Shown here one piece after another: positions 17,676 through 28,049 of a DNA stretch of 29,982 nucleotides; the first letter of the stretch is position 1; each line of letters opens with the position of its first letter. The notes under the pieces were generated by a model that worked only from the letters and a program-made list of their open reading frames with translations, ran no database searches and was not told the origin of the DNA. Where the stretch lies: NCBI GenBank assembly GCA_002245135.1, contig NGBS01000097.1, forward strand, positions 1 through 29,982, written 5' to 3'. The stretch comes from Proteromonas lacertae (Eukaryota; Sar; Bigyra; Opalinata; Proteromonadidae). The translations under genes were made by a program, and so were the position numbers.

Positions 17676-18347
17676 TTAAAAGAATTCTGTAATACCTGTG
17701 TTCATATAATCTGTGAAGAATGTCTGTCTTGGTATTGCAAGATATTCTTGATTAGGGTATTGATCAGCTACAATACATAATGTAGGTTGATTATTATTAT
17801 TATTAACTAATGAATGTTTTATCTCATAATAAGGTCTATTAGTTAATGTATGATAAGTATCTTTAACATTTGTTGCTCTAATGGGGAATAATTTATTAGA
17901 GTATAATCCTAACAGTATATTATAATAACGTCGTAAATATTCATCTCTACCAGGTTCAGCTTTGATGATATCATCTTCATCTAAATATAATTGATGACCT
18001 ACATAGCTACCAGAATTACATGTAAAACCATCATATAATTTAATCTTCATAAAATGCTCAAACATCTCTATTTTGATTGGTATTTTAATAATTTTAGTAT
18101 CCCATACAGGTGATCCATTAACTAAATATTTTCTTTTCATAGAATAAAATGTATGTTGTTTATGCAAACAATAAGGTCTTGGTATTATAGTACGAGGTAT
18201 ATTATTTACTACGCTATTTATTGTATTACATACTGTTAGAATTTGATCTTTCACTTCATCTAATTTATCTGTAATATTATTTGTAATATCATCTATTAAT
18301 TTATCTTCATCTAATACATCAACTTTATTTCTATCCCCAATAAACAT
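17676..18347 (-). CDS. Fibre/spike-like structural protein 2, element B
   Basis: A 223-residue protein starting MFIGDRNKVD. The N-terminal 55 residues form an acidic amphipathic helix (KLIDDITNNITDKLDEVKDQ), likely an oligomerising stalk. The following domain carries the block IPIKIEMFEHFMKIKLY shared with the neighbour downstream and, more weakly, with the element A protein. The shared MFIGDRN start in the two B paralogues marks a conserved N-terminal anchor, as fibre proteins use to dock on a capsid vertex. It lies directly between the ATPase gene and its paralogue. Confidence 0.6.
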   Translation of the reverse strand: MFIGDRNKVDVLDEDKLIDDITNNITDKLDEVKDQILTVCNTINSVVNNIPRTIIPRPYCLHKQHTFYSMKRKYLVNGSPVWDTKIIKIPIKIEMFEHFMKIKLYDGFTCNSGSYVGHQLYLDEDDIIKAEPGRDEYLRRYYNILLGLYSNKLFPIRATNVKDTYHTLTNRPYYEIKHSLVNNNNNQPTLCIVADQYPNQEYLAIPRQTFFTDYMNTGITEFF

Positions 18348-18401
18348 TATTTTTTATTAATGAATATATATATATATATATATATATTTATAAAATATTA
18401 T

Positions 18402-19154
18402 TTAAGAAACTTCAGAATGGTCTTCTATCATAATATTAAAGTTTGCTCTAAAAACTTTTTTAACATTATCAATATATAAAAAATTGAATTGTGGTTTAGT
18501 GACTGCAAGATATAATTTTTTAAATGTTTCATATTCAGGGATCCATATATTTAATGAGTTGTATAAATCAAATAGATTTCTATTACTTAACCCATAAAAT
18601 GTAAGACAATAATCAACTTGTGATCTAGCTGCTGGTACTATATCTGTTATATATTGACTACTAATAATAATTTTTGATTTTAAATGTCTATTTTCTTTCA
18701 TCAGTACAGGTATTATTGTTGATGTTTTTAATTCTAAACTAAGATCATCAAAGATCATAATATGCTCAGCATAAGAATAATTATCTTTATCAACATCATT
18801 TATTTCTTTCATCATTCTCTCTACCACATTCTCACCTGACTCTGGATCAATGAGTGAATCATTTTCATCATAATCAATTTCGTGATAATCGAGTAATTCT
18901 TTGATTGAATCATATAACTTGTCTTGTTTGATAGTTCCCACAAAGAAGTGAACATGTTGTTTTTCTTTATATCTTGGATCCAAAACATGTCTTAATATAT
19001 TATAGATGAGAGTAGTCTTACCACTATTTTTACGTGCAACTATAAAAATGTTACAAAATGGCTCATTGAAATAATCATAACCAACTATCTTCTTAGGATT
19101 GAATTTTTCACCACCATCTACAGGTTCAACCCTTATGTTATTTATTTTTTTCAA
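18402..19154 (-). CDS. FtsK/HerA-type (A32-like) genome-packaging ATPase, element B
   Basis: About 250 residues with P-loop ARKNSGKT at 40-47, a Walker B strand HIMIFDDLS in the middle and the sensor IISSQYITDI afterwards. The blocks GYDYFNEPFCNIF and SQVDYCLTFYGLS are shared with the A copy, so the family call is secure. The exact start is uncertain; by alignment with A it is at or just before the Lys-Lys-Ile near 19154. It is followed by the two fibre-like genes and preceded by the major capsid gene, as in A. It pumps DNA into the virion in this family. Confidence 0.9.
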   Translation of the reverse strand: MKKINNIRVEPVDGGEKFNPKKIVGYDYFNEPFCNIFIVARKNSGKTTLIYNILRHVLDPRYKEKQHVHFFVGTIKQDKLYDSIKELLDYHEIDYDENDSLIDPESGENVVERMMKEINDVDKDNYSYAEHIMIFDDLSLELKTSTIIPVLMKENRHLKSKIIISSQYITDIVPAARSQVDYCLTFYGLSNRNLFDLYNSLNIWIPEYETFKKLYLAVTKPQFNFLYIDNVKKVFRANFNIMIEDHSEVS

Positions 19155-19217
19155 ACTTAAACATAATAAAGTAATAATAGCAATAGAAATATTAAATTGT
19201 AATTAAAATCATAATTT

Positions 19218-20747
19218 TTAAATCACCTTCTCTACTCCTCTAGCTGAGATGATTAACATCTTACCTGTTATAATGTAGAACTTGTGATGATATGTCATTA
19301 CTGCATGATGAGCAGTATTATTTGTATCAAAAACATGATTTCTTGCTTCAAAAGTAATTTTTAAATCTTTACTTAAATCTCTACCTGCTCTTGATTTTAT
19401 ATCAGTTAATGAATCACTTCCGAAATTTAATATATCAAAAAATCTTTCATACCAATCAATTTCTTGATGACATCTCTCAAAATATGTTCCTCTAATTATA
19501 GGATATAATTTTTCAAATGTTTCATATTTAGTTATATTTAAATAATCTGGTGTACATGGTGTATCATTTATTTGCCATTTAACTCTATCATCAGCAAACT
19601 TAAAAGGTAAAGGTGTTCTAGTTGCAACATTATTCATATAAACTCTATATAATATATATTTCACATAAGGGCCTAAACTACTATTAATAGTAAAATTATA
19701 GCTAAAATTAGGATCACCTGTAATAGTATCTTTTACTAACTGAACTATATTGAAATCAGTAAAATCTATACCATGATGAGTAACATAATTAATTGTATTT
19801 GCATTACATTGTGGACTTTTATTATATGCAACATATAATTTTGGATTTATTATATTCATTTCAATAAATCTTGTCCATTCATCAAAATATCTTTCTCCAT
19901 CATGATCAGCCTCAGTTGTTTGTGCAATTAATTTATGCTTATATAATATCCATGAATTAATTCCTGCAAATGTTATTGAAATATAAATTGTTTCACCAAA
20001 ATAAATATCACTTTTGCATGATAAGATTGTATTAAATAAATCAGCAAAATGAAATCGACAATGCCTTTTTATTCTCATATCAACCATTGGTGCACCTCCT
20101 ACAGGATCTATCACTTCTATATAATGTTCTTCTTTAAGACCACATCTAGACATTGTTCTATTACCAGGAGTATAATGTAATAATAATGGATCTATTACTT
20201 CATATTGACCATTTGCTTTATCTTTTGCTATATGACATCCATCAAATGTATCATCATAATATTTAATACCTTTCACATCATCTGGACAGTGATAAGATAA
20301 TTCATGCATTAAGTCTCTATATTCATTATAACTGTTATCTAAATCGCATAATACTGTTCCTGTTTTGTTGTATACTTTAATTGAATTAAAATTCATTGTG
20401 TTTCTTAATCTTAAAGCATGAGTTTCACCTGCTGCAGGACCTGGTAATGCTGCTGCTGCTGGTCCTGCTATAGTATATGCATTACCAGCTGCAGCAGGAT
20501 TACCAGGATTTGCAGATATTATATGAGGATCAATTATTAAATCAAAATCGAGATAAGATTTTGATAAATTCATACAACTATCTGGTGATAATTCAAAAGT
20601 TATTGTATCAGTTGATGATGTTTGACTTAAAACAACTACATCTCTTGTTTGGTTAGGTGTAATAGGAATGTAGACATAATCAGGTATTAATGTTGGTACA
20701 ACACTGTTATGAATTTGAGATTGTGGTACAGTTGTTATATTATTCAT
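19218..20747 (-). CDS. Major capsid protein (double jelly-roll type), element B
   Basis: A 509-residue protein from ATG at 20745-20747. It is homologous to the A copy: FELSPDSCMNLSKSY near residue 60, CKSDIYFGETIYISITF, a QCNANT loop, FSYNFTINSSLGPY, FFDILNFGSDSL and HKFYIITGKM at the end. It is about 30 residues longer, largely through an Ala/Pro/Gly-rich loop near residues 80-108 (AAAGNAYTIAGPAAAALPG) that A lacks and that probably sits on the capsid surface. The reading frame is whole. Neighbour order matches the family. Confidence 0.85.
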   Translation of the reverse strand: MNNITTVPQSQIHNSVVPTLIPDYVYIPITPNQTRDVVVLSQTSSTDTITFELSPDSCMNLSKSYLDFDLIIDPHIISANPGNPAAAGNAYTIAGPAAAALPGPAAGETHALRLRNTMNFNSIKVYNKTGTVLCDLDNSYNEYRDLMHELSYHCPDDVKGIKYYDDTFDGCHIAKDKANGQYEVIDPLLLHYTPGNRTMSRCGLKEEHYIEVIDPVGGAPMVDMRIKRHCRFHFADLFNTILSCKSDIYFGETIYISITFAGINSWILYKHKLIAQTTEADHDGERYFDEWTRFIEMNIINPKLYVAYNKSPQCNANTINYVTHHGIDFTDFNIVQLVKDTITGDPNFSYNFTINSSLGPYVKYILYRVYMNNVATRTPLPFKFADDRVKWQINDTPCTPDYLNITKYETFEKLYPIIRGTYFERCHQEIDWYERFFDILNFGSDSLTDIKSRAGRDLSKDLKITFEARNHVFDTNNTAHHAVMTYHHKFYIITGKMLIISARGVEKVI

Positions 20748-20809
20748 ATATATTTAATTTTGGTAAGAAAAATGATAATACAATCAAAAATTAAAAATTA
20801 TATAAGTAT

Positions 20810-21778
20810 TTAATAAACTATTATCTCAAATTGAAATGATATATTACTTAGATCTATAGCATAACCATCTTCATTTGATAGATTGAACTTTATTTTTTGA
20901 TAATCATGAAATTGCATCTTTTTAGTTGACCAATCTATTTGTGGATTAATCCATGTTATATTTGTATTTGATATATCAGTTATTGGTATATTTGCTAAAA
21001 CAGCTGAATTCTCACCATTATTAACCCAACTACATCTAACTTGAATTACATTACACCATATAAGTGATGGTGTTAATAAAAATTTATGATCATAGTATTG
21101 TTCTTTTGTGCCCCAACTAAGTGATGGATTACTATTTAATATAATTAATTCATCATCTATTACATTACTACCTAATAATCTACCAAATAGGTTAGGCATT
21201 CGCATTTTTATTTTTGTTAGTAAATAATTACCAAAGTGAGTATATATTGCACAATATAATTTTAATCTATTCGTAGTCTTATCATACCAGTCAAATATCT
21301 TATCTCCTGCTTGAGGATGTAAGAAATAATTAAAACGTTCATCTTCATCTCTTTCTTTTACAGGCACAATATCTTCATGTACTGCTACGCTAAATCTTAA
21401 TTCAGTTAACATACTCTTTGTTAAATAATTTAAAAACTCTTCACCACTATAATGATTTTGTGGTATCTTTATCTCTAATGTTTTTAATTTTGGTCCACTT
21501 AATATTACGCTTGGATCATTCAAGGGTTTTATAGGGTCATTTACATGAAAATATTCTATATCAAAACATACTTTTTCATTAACATCATTTTGAATAGTGT
21601 ATATGTTATTGTTTGATATTCTTGCTATGTTTAACGTAATATACTGATATTCTTCAGTTATAACAGGTGTTGATAAACACTTTGTATATACATCTGACTC
21701 TCTTTCAATAATATCAGTTGATGATAAAAAAATTGCTCTTCTATGACCTAATTTATTAGTATCACTCTTAGGTTGCAT
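20810..21778 (-). CDS. Minor capsid (penton-like, single jelly-roll) protein, element B
   Basis: A 322-residue protein from ATG at 21776-21778 (MQPKSDTNKLGHRRAIFLSS). The N-terminal RRAIFLSSTD block corresponds to HRTYYLNSDM in A, and the C-terminal DGYAIDLSNISFQFEIIV to NGYELNLDNIEFCMSIVV, with a Trp-containing TPSLIWCNVIQVR strand matching RPTLIWVTSITIR. Identity elsewhere is low. It should form the capsid vertices with the neighbouring major capsid protein. It is divergent from the large plus-strand gene, with 52 bp between start codons. Confidence 0.8.
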   Translation of the reverse strand: MQPKSDTNKLGHRRAIFLSSTDIIERESDVYTKCLSTPVITEEYQYITLNIARISNNNIYTIQNDVNEKVCFDIEYFHVNDPIKPLNDPSVILSGPKLKTLEIKIPQNHYSGEEFLNYLTKSMLTELRFSVAVHEDIVPVKERDEDERFNYFLHPQAGDKIFDWYDKTTNRLKLYCAIYTHFGNYLLTKIKMRMPNLFGRLLGSNVIDDELIILNSNPSLSWGTKEQYYDHKFLLTPSLIWCNVIQVRCSWVNNGENSAVLANIPITDISNTNITWINPQIDWSTKKMQFHDYQKIKFNLSNEDGYAIDLSNISFQFEIIVY

Positions 21779-21830
21779 TATATGTATAAGAATTATTCAA
21801 ATAAAAAGTTAATTGATTTTTTCTCACATA
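21779..21830. promoter_or_regulatory. 52-bp divergent promoter region, element B
   Basis: A short A/T-rich gap between the minor capsid start and the ATG at 21831. It must serve both directions and is the counterpart of 4830-4941 in element A. No specific site is recognised. Confidence 0.45.
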
Positions 21831-24626
21831 ATGAACAATCGTAATAGAATACGTAGAGATTTATTAAATTTTGATGATGATGAAGGTACAGCAGTAGATA
21901 ACTCAAATAATAACAGTCGTAGCAATTCTAGTAATAATGGTATTAATAATAGTAATAATTCTGTTAATGCTAATAATGATGATGATGATGATGAAACAGA
22001 AGAAAATACTGATTCTGATAATATGAGTATTGTAGGCAATGATGAACATCTTAGTAATGAAGATTATGAAGATATTATATATGATAATGCAAAAAAGTTA
22101 ACAAGATTTAGATTAGATGAAATAATTGATAAGAGACTTATACCAGTAGGATGGCCCTGATCATGAGTTTAATAGAATCTATAATTTATATGATGTACAT
22201 ATGAAGTTATTTAACTGGTGTAAATCGTTATATCAACATGGACCGTTTTCAAGAAATAAATCATTATATCAATATAGCTATGAAACAAACAATGATGTTA
22301 AAATAATTGTTGATAGATTAAATAAAGCTATTGATGAATTATGTATTGCTTCTAATTATATACTAAGAAATAATCCATTTGTTGTGCTTCATCCTAAAGA
22401 AAGATTGAATGTTGTTAAATTAGAAAATAAAAGAATTAGAAAAATACAAAAAGAAACAAAAGATCATACACAACCTTTTAATGAAGAAGATGATAAAGAT
22501 ATATATGATAATAACGATTATGAAGCAAATGCATCTGTTTCATCTAGATCAGTAAATAGAGTAGTAGCACATCAATCAATTCAACCACATTCACAACAAC
22601 AACAAAATAATAATGAAGATAGTAATAATGATGATGAGGAAGATGATAATGATTTACCTGATGATCCTTATGAAAATCAACCTTTAATAGATAGATCAAT
22701 TCATTCACAAACGATTCAAGTGTATTGTTCTGTAGCAATTAATAAGATAAGAATATTTATTAATAAGTTAATGAAAACGAAATTTTGGTATATAACTGCA
22801 CAACAAGAAAGAACAGCATTCTCTATAGCTGTATTGATATATAATTGTGTTACAGAATTATTTTTTATTAGTAAGTATAAAATACCTAGTTTAAGAGATG
22901 GTAATGTATATCCTGAACCTCCTGATTATGATAAAAGAAATATAATGGGGTTTACCATCATCTGCTTCTAATGGATATCGAATGAATTACATAGCAACAA
23001 TTCAAAAAATACTTGAATCAAATAATATAAAAGAAGGACAAAGAGATACAAATCATTATGCTGATGCAATTATGTTTTATATGAATAGATTAGCACAAAA
23101 GAAAAAATATATCAGTTCTTTTCCGCCATTATTACCTGTTGAAGAAGCTTTATCAGCAGATTATAATGGAAGATATCAAGTTACAAATCCTAATAGAGGT
23201 AATGTAAATGTAAATTTTAGAAATCATGTGGTACAACAACCTGTTTGTTCCACAACAACAACAACAAGCTCAATCAGTACAAGATGATATTGATGATGAT
23301 ACATATAGACTTAATTATGATGAAAATGATTTACCAATACCACCACCTTTAGTTTCAAGTGATTATAGTAATAATAATGAAATACCAAGAGAGGTATCAC
23401 CGGTATATTCACCAATAACACCACCATCACATCCAACTGCTCCACCAGATACAGTTAATCATTTTAGATTAGATGGTACTACAAGACAAGTACCTTATTC
23501 ATCAATATTTCAAAATAATGATGATGTAGATTCAGAAGCCCCAACTGAACCTGTTACACCAGTAGATTCAGAAGCTCCAATTGAACCTGTTACATCAGTA
23601 GATAATAATAATGATACTGATTCTGAAACAGATTGGGTATATGATGAAGTTCCATTTCGTTTAGATTCTCAAAATTTAAAATATGAAGCAAATAGTAAAA
23701 ATAGTATTAATTTTACGAAAAGTACTGATTTAAAACCTCCTACATTTGTTTTATATAGATTTAATGATGAAGATCCTAATACATTTATAACTAATAAAAG
23801 TAATGTGAGAAAATTATCGTTAGAACAATTACTTCATATTTATGCAGTAGATTTATTTCATTTGATAACTTATATATATGATGTTCAAGGTTATATGAAT
23901 AACAAATTTAAAAATGAAAAGATAGTTATATTAAAAGATAATGTTTCTTATGATAATTTTATAGCATATGTAAATAAATTCAATATTCAATTGCCTATTA
24001 AAAATCCAGAAATATACCCCTTCGATAGATTAAAAAAGAAATCAAATATGTTAAGATTTTATGGCTATGATTATTCTATAAATACTTATGCTGAATGTCA
24101 ATTAAGATTCTTTCATAGTAATTTAAGCAAAGCTAAGGAAGATTTATATTTAATGTGTCCCTTGATTAATATAATAGATGATGAAGAAGCTAAAAATAGT
24201 AATGTTTTATTCCCAAAAAGATATCACATAAATTGGGGTGAACAACCTGGACAAACTGAAGAAGAAAAGAAAATTGTATGTGCTACATTAAGTATCATAC
24301 CTAATTATTATGAAAATAGTCAAGACTGGTATGTTTTAGATCGATGTCAAATTCAAATAAATAATTATTTATTAGATATGCCTAATGATGGTGTATATAA
24401 ATATTATAACTATCCTTTTCTATGTAAATTTAATGATAAAGTTGTTGTTGTTATACATAGATCACTTAAAAAATATGTATATATTTATAATGATATACAT
24501 CATCCTGAATTTACTACTGAACAAGATAATGTATTATCTCATACTGATTTATATGGTACAGGTAAGAGAAGAAGAAAACATTTGTTACATAACGGCTATA
24601 TGTATAAAAAATCAAAATATTTTTAG
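21831..24626 (+). pseudogene. Large acidic/Asn-rich Polinton protein of unknown function, broken
   Basis: A long plus-strand coding region. It starts MNNRNRIRRDLLNF and has Asp/Glu/Asn-rich disordered stretches (GATGAT and AATAAT runs), a helical central part with a Cys/Thr-rich hydrophobic segment near 22800-22880, a Pro/Thr/Glu linker with two near-identical VDSEAP-EPVT units (23526-23600), and a globular C-terminal half rich in Tyr/Phe/Ile. The C-terminus YGTGKRRRKH is strongly basic and could be a nuclear signal or DNA contact. No named family is recognised; it fills the place where Polintons often carry a large uncharacterised virion protein. Broken, about three breaks. No element A counterpart is visible. 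Confidence 0.55.
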
Positions 24627-24719
24627 TTTCATTTTTCCGGACAAAAAGTGAAAATGGTATATTTTCGATAAAAATACAAGTATTTTATAAGTGTATGTTC
24701 AAAAGAGCAATTTGATGAA

Positions 24720-25064
24720 ATGCTTAATCAGGTAGATAACTTGCTTTGTGAAGCTAGTAATTATTATGATTTTTGGGAATATCAATCAGTTTTTAAGAGA
24801 GAAGCTGTTAGAGAAATAGTGAGAAAGGCTTGGAAGAAGTTACAAATCTGTAGAACTGTGAATGATGAAAGACATTTTATTGATTCAAATGTAATAACAT
24901 CATTAGAAGAAACATATCTTCGTTTAGAGTTTAAGATGAAAACAAATGATGCATGGCATTCTATAATTGGTTATCATTGGGATAGTGATCAACCTGGTTA
25001 TATAGAAGAACAAAAGTTTTTAAAAACTAAATCAACATACACAGATAATAATAATAATAAATAA
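24720..25064 (+). CDS. Small Trp-containing element protein, unknown function
   Basis: A 114-residue protein from ATG 24720. It is mostly helical and charged (REAVREIVRKAWKKL) with several Trp residues and a short Asn tail. It follows the large broken gene by about 90 bp and precedes the convergent protease remnant. No family recognised, and no A counterpart seen. Confidence 0.5.
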   Translation: MLNQVDNLLCEASNYYDFWEYQSVFKREAVREIVRKAWKKLQICRTVNDERHFIDSNVITSLEETYLRLEFKMKTNDAWHSIIGYHWDSDQPGYIEEQKFLKTKSTYTDNNNNK

Positions 25065-25129
25065 TAATTAAATCATTTTAAATTTATTTTGTAATAATTT
25101 GCTTTAGCTTCACCTTCCAATTGTATTAA

Positions 25130-25630
25130 AATTAGTTGCCTTCTTTAAATGTTTTATTATTATCTAATATTGATAATAAAAATAAATTGCATGATATCCG
25201 CATCTTGCACTAGTTAGTTCTTTGATGTTTTACTCTATTTATTTTAATTTGATATAATTCATCAGGGTATTTCTTACATCTTTGCATTCTTTTATAAAAT
25301 TTTTTTATTTCTTTTGGTGCGTTCACCAAAGCTATCATAATATAATATCTCTTTTTTATCATTATCAATAATTAAACTAACCCAGTGACCAATTTTTGAT
25401 CTCTTATCACTTGTTTTATTTGTGACATAGTATAACACACACTTATTACAATCTTTATATTTATTAATATATTGATTTTCATTCCATAAATATACACCTT
25501 TAAAATATTTATTAGCTGCAGGAAAAAATGACATTATTTTAATTATGTCATGATTTGATATTGCATCTGTTTTAATATTATTACTATCTATCACTCTACT
25601 ACCATAAGCATAAACATTAGTGAATACTAT
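25130..25630 (-). pseudogene. Adenovirus-type maturation cysteine protease (adenain/Ulp1-like), broken
   Basis: Blocks typical of Polinton/adenoviral proteases are visible on the minus strand: FKGVY after an N-terminal helix, CVLYYVTN, the histidine block GHWVSLII, the acidic strand ILYYDSFGE, and further down a cysteine block CGYHAIYF in the same order as in the family. These enzymes are C48/Ulp1-fold proteases that cleave capsid and core precursors late in assembly. It is the only protease in the window and lies between the rightward genes and the core-like genes of element B. Broken, about two breaks. Element A has no counterpart here. Confidence 0.75.
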
Positions 25631-25707
25631 TCATATTTAATATTTTTAATATATTAAGAATTTATTTAATGATCAGTTATTTATAGATTTCTTAACATAT
25701 ATATTAA

Positions 25708-26480
25708 TGGGTAAGTTTAAAGATTGGTTAAAAAAATCAAAATTTTATCAATGCAGCAAAGTTAATACCATTTGCCTGGACCAGCAATTGGTGATAGTAT
25801 TGAGAATATGGGTTATGGTAGACGAAGAAGAAGAAGATCAACTAGAAGAACTACTACAAGAAGATGTCCTTTAAGAAGAAGAAAAAACTAATGGAATCTC
25901 ATTAACTATAAAATTGTAGACAAGTAAAACAAAGAAGAAATGCAAGAAAAGCAAGAAGAGTAAGAACAACTAGAAGATATAGGTTTGGCTAATGATGGTA
26001 GATTGATTAGATCAGCAGGTTTAGGTAGTTGGATAAAATCAGGAATAACAAAGTTAAAGATTTTGTAACTTCTGACAAATTTAAAAATGGTATTGAAAAA
26101 GCAAAAGAGATTAATAGTGCATTGAGAGAGAAGAAGTATATAAGCAATATAGCAAGAAAAGCTCGTAATGTTGCTAATACATTAGGTTTTGATAAAGTTG
26201 CTGATGTAGCTGCATAAAGTGTATAATACATCATCAAAATTCGGTTATGGTAAACGAAGAGTTAGAGGTGGTTTAAGATATAAACAAAATGGTGGCTGGT
26301 TTAAGAAAACTAATTGCAAGAAGAATGCCAGTTAGTAATGGTGGCAGGTAAGAGAAGAAGAGTAAGAAGTATGCCTGTTAATAATGGTTTAACAAAACCT
26401 TGTGGATTTAATAAAAAAGGTATTTATAATCCACAACTTGATTTAGAAAACTTTTTAGCTTATAGTGTTAAGCATAAATA
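25708..26480 (+). pseudogene. Arg-rich core-like/pVI-like protein cluster, broken
   Basis: Two or three small basic proteins in series. The first begins MGKFKDWLKK and contains IPFAGPAIGD then GYGRRRRRRSTRR and a Thr/Arg run. The second has a helix (KDFVTSDKFKNGIEKAKEIN) and GYGKRRVRGG. A last piece has MPVNNGLTKPCGF. A hydrophobic Gly/Ala segment followed by a Gly-x-Gly and an arginine block is the layout of adenoviral pVI/pX-type cementing and DNA-condensing proteins, and of their Polinton equivalents. Neighbouring the protease supports that they are its substrates. Broken, with several breaks. Confidence 0.55.
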
Positions 26481-26589
26481 ATAATAAAATATTATTATAT
26501 ATTATTCATTCATAAAATTCTTTATAATTTTGTATTATAATAAAAAATGAATAGTAATAAAAATAAAAAATAATAAGTACACGTGATTA

Positions 26590-27116
26590 TTATCATAGGT
26601 GATTCATCTGATGAAGATGATTATAACACACCTTTTAGCTCAAGATATGAGTAAAACTGATAGAGAAATTGCAGAGTTATTATATAGATTAAATAAAAGT
26701 GAAAGTGAATTAGTTAATGATAAATCTGAGGTTAATGAATTAGATGATATTGATAATAATAATATATACCAACAAGACAATCAGTTAAAAAGAATATAAG
26801 ACTGAGTGATGAAGCTAGATTACAAAGAATTAAAAATTTAGAGAAAGCTAGAGCAACAAGAATGAAAAATTTATATGAGAAGAGAAGAAGAGAAAAAGCA
26901 TTAGATAATTTAAATATTAAAGATGTAGAAAAAGATTTAGATGTTGATGAGACATGCACACTTGATACAGTTAAAAAACCTGTTAATAAAAAGAAAGTTA
27001 TTAAAGTACCTGGTAGTGATGATCCATTCAGCATAGGTGATAAAAAGGACGGTTTAGAACCAGTTCCAGAAGATGCTAAAATGCCTGGTGATGATGCAAT
27101 ACTACCTATATATTAA
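26590..27116 (+). pseudogene. Acidic then basic coiled-coil protein, unknown, broken
   Basis: The 5' part codes for an acidic Ser/Asp stretch (GDSSDEDDYNTPFSS) and a helical region. The 3' part codes for a basic coiled coil (EARLQRIKNLEKARA, then LYEKRRREKALDNL) and a Pro/Asp-rich end (PGSDDPFSIGDKKDG, finishing AILPIY). No family recognised. It precedes the tail module of element B. Broken, about one or two breaks. Confidence 0.45.
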
Positions 27117-27152
27117 CTTAGATTAATATTAATACTATTTTTATTATTAAAA

Positions 27153-27180
27153 TTCTTTGTGGTTTATATACATATATAAT
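27153..27180 (+). promoter_or_regulatory. Shared promoter-like leader of the tail module, copy B
   Basis: TTCTTTGTGGTTTATATA at 27153-27170, then an AT-alternating tract to the ATG at 27181. It is the counterpart of 9871-9908 in element A. Confidence 0.5.
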
Positions 27181-27652
27181 ATGCGTAATAAAAAATCAAA
27201 AAATAAGTTATCTAAAAAGATGACTAATTTATTAATGAAGCGAATATTAAAACGTATTAGAAGAAGAGCAAAGGTAAAGAGATTCAATAAACATGTTAAA
27301 AAGAATAGTGAAGCAGAATTGATAAAGTATTATATGAATAGTGTTGAAAGAAATAAAGCAAGAGAAGAAGCTTTTAATGAATTTAATCAAAAAGAATATA
27401 TGCAAAATGTAAATCAAAAAAGAACAAATAACATGAATGAAGCAATGGAACATATAATCAATAACATTGAAAGAAATAGACCTAATCAAAATAGATAAAG
27501 AAAACTTTGAAATATATCAAGATGCAATCAGACAAGGAAAAGCAAGTGCAGCTGATGTAGATAAATATTTAGGACCTATAGAACAATCAGTTATGATAGG
27601 TGATGAATTTTATCGACATAATCCTAGATTTATTTATACGAGAAGAAGATGA
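27181..27652 (+). pseudogene. Lys/Arg-rich basic tail-module protein, copy B, broken
   Basis: Homologue of the gene at 9909: same basic N-terminus (MRNKKSKNKLSKKMT), same charged helix (VERNKAREEAFNEFNQKEYM) and same end (HNPRFIYTRRR). DNA identity to copy A is over 90% across the first 170 bases. It is followed without a gap by the Gly/Pro-rich region, exactly as in A. Broken, about one break. Confidence 0.6.
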
Positions 27653-27654
27653 GG

Positions 27655-27860
27655 ACCAGGTGGTGGAGGAGGAGGACCACCAGGAGGGGGAGGAGGAGGA
27701 GGTCCACCTCCACCACCTCCACCACCACCACCTCCACCACCTCCACCACCTCCCACCTCCACCACCACCGCGGTGGTGGAGGACCACCAGGAGGAGGAGG
27801 TCCACCAGGAGGAGGAGGAGGAGGTCCACCACCTCCACCACCAGGTGGTGGAGGTGTACC
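27655..27860. repeat. GGT/GGA and CCA/CCT mixed microsatellite with central palindrome
   Basis: Gly-coding (GGT/GGA) and Pro-coding (CCA/CCT) triplet tracts alternate, so each strand carries both a purine and a pyrimidine block. At 27762-27779 the tracts meet in a perfect 18-bp palindrome centred on CCGCGG. Slippage plus local inversion would explain the pattern, and hairpin or triplex folding is likely. Confidence 0.85.
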
Positions 27861-28049
27861 ACCACCTAATATACCAGGTCCAGGTCCAGGTGGACCACCA
27901 GTACCACCACCAGGAGGTAGAATTCTTTTAGTTCCAGGAGGTAATGGTGTAATAATACCAGGTAGAGGTCCACCAGCTAGACGACCACCGTTTAGAGTTC
28001 CTGTAGTAAATCCAGGTAGAGGTATAGTAAATCCACCACCAGGTGGAAT

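Noticed and set aside
21840-21990. Trichomonas-type Maverick with TCA-type initiator motifs upstream of genes
   Set aside because: The start codons in the window are not preceded by a consistent initiator motif of that kind, so assignment to Trichomonas is not supported.
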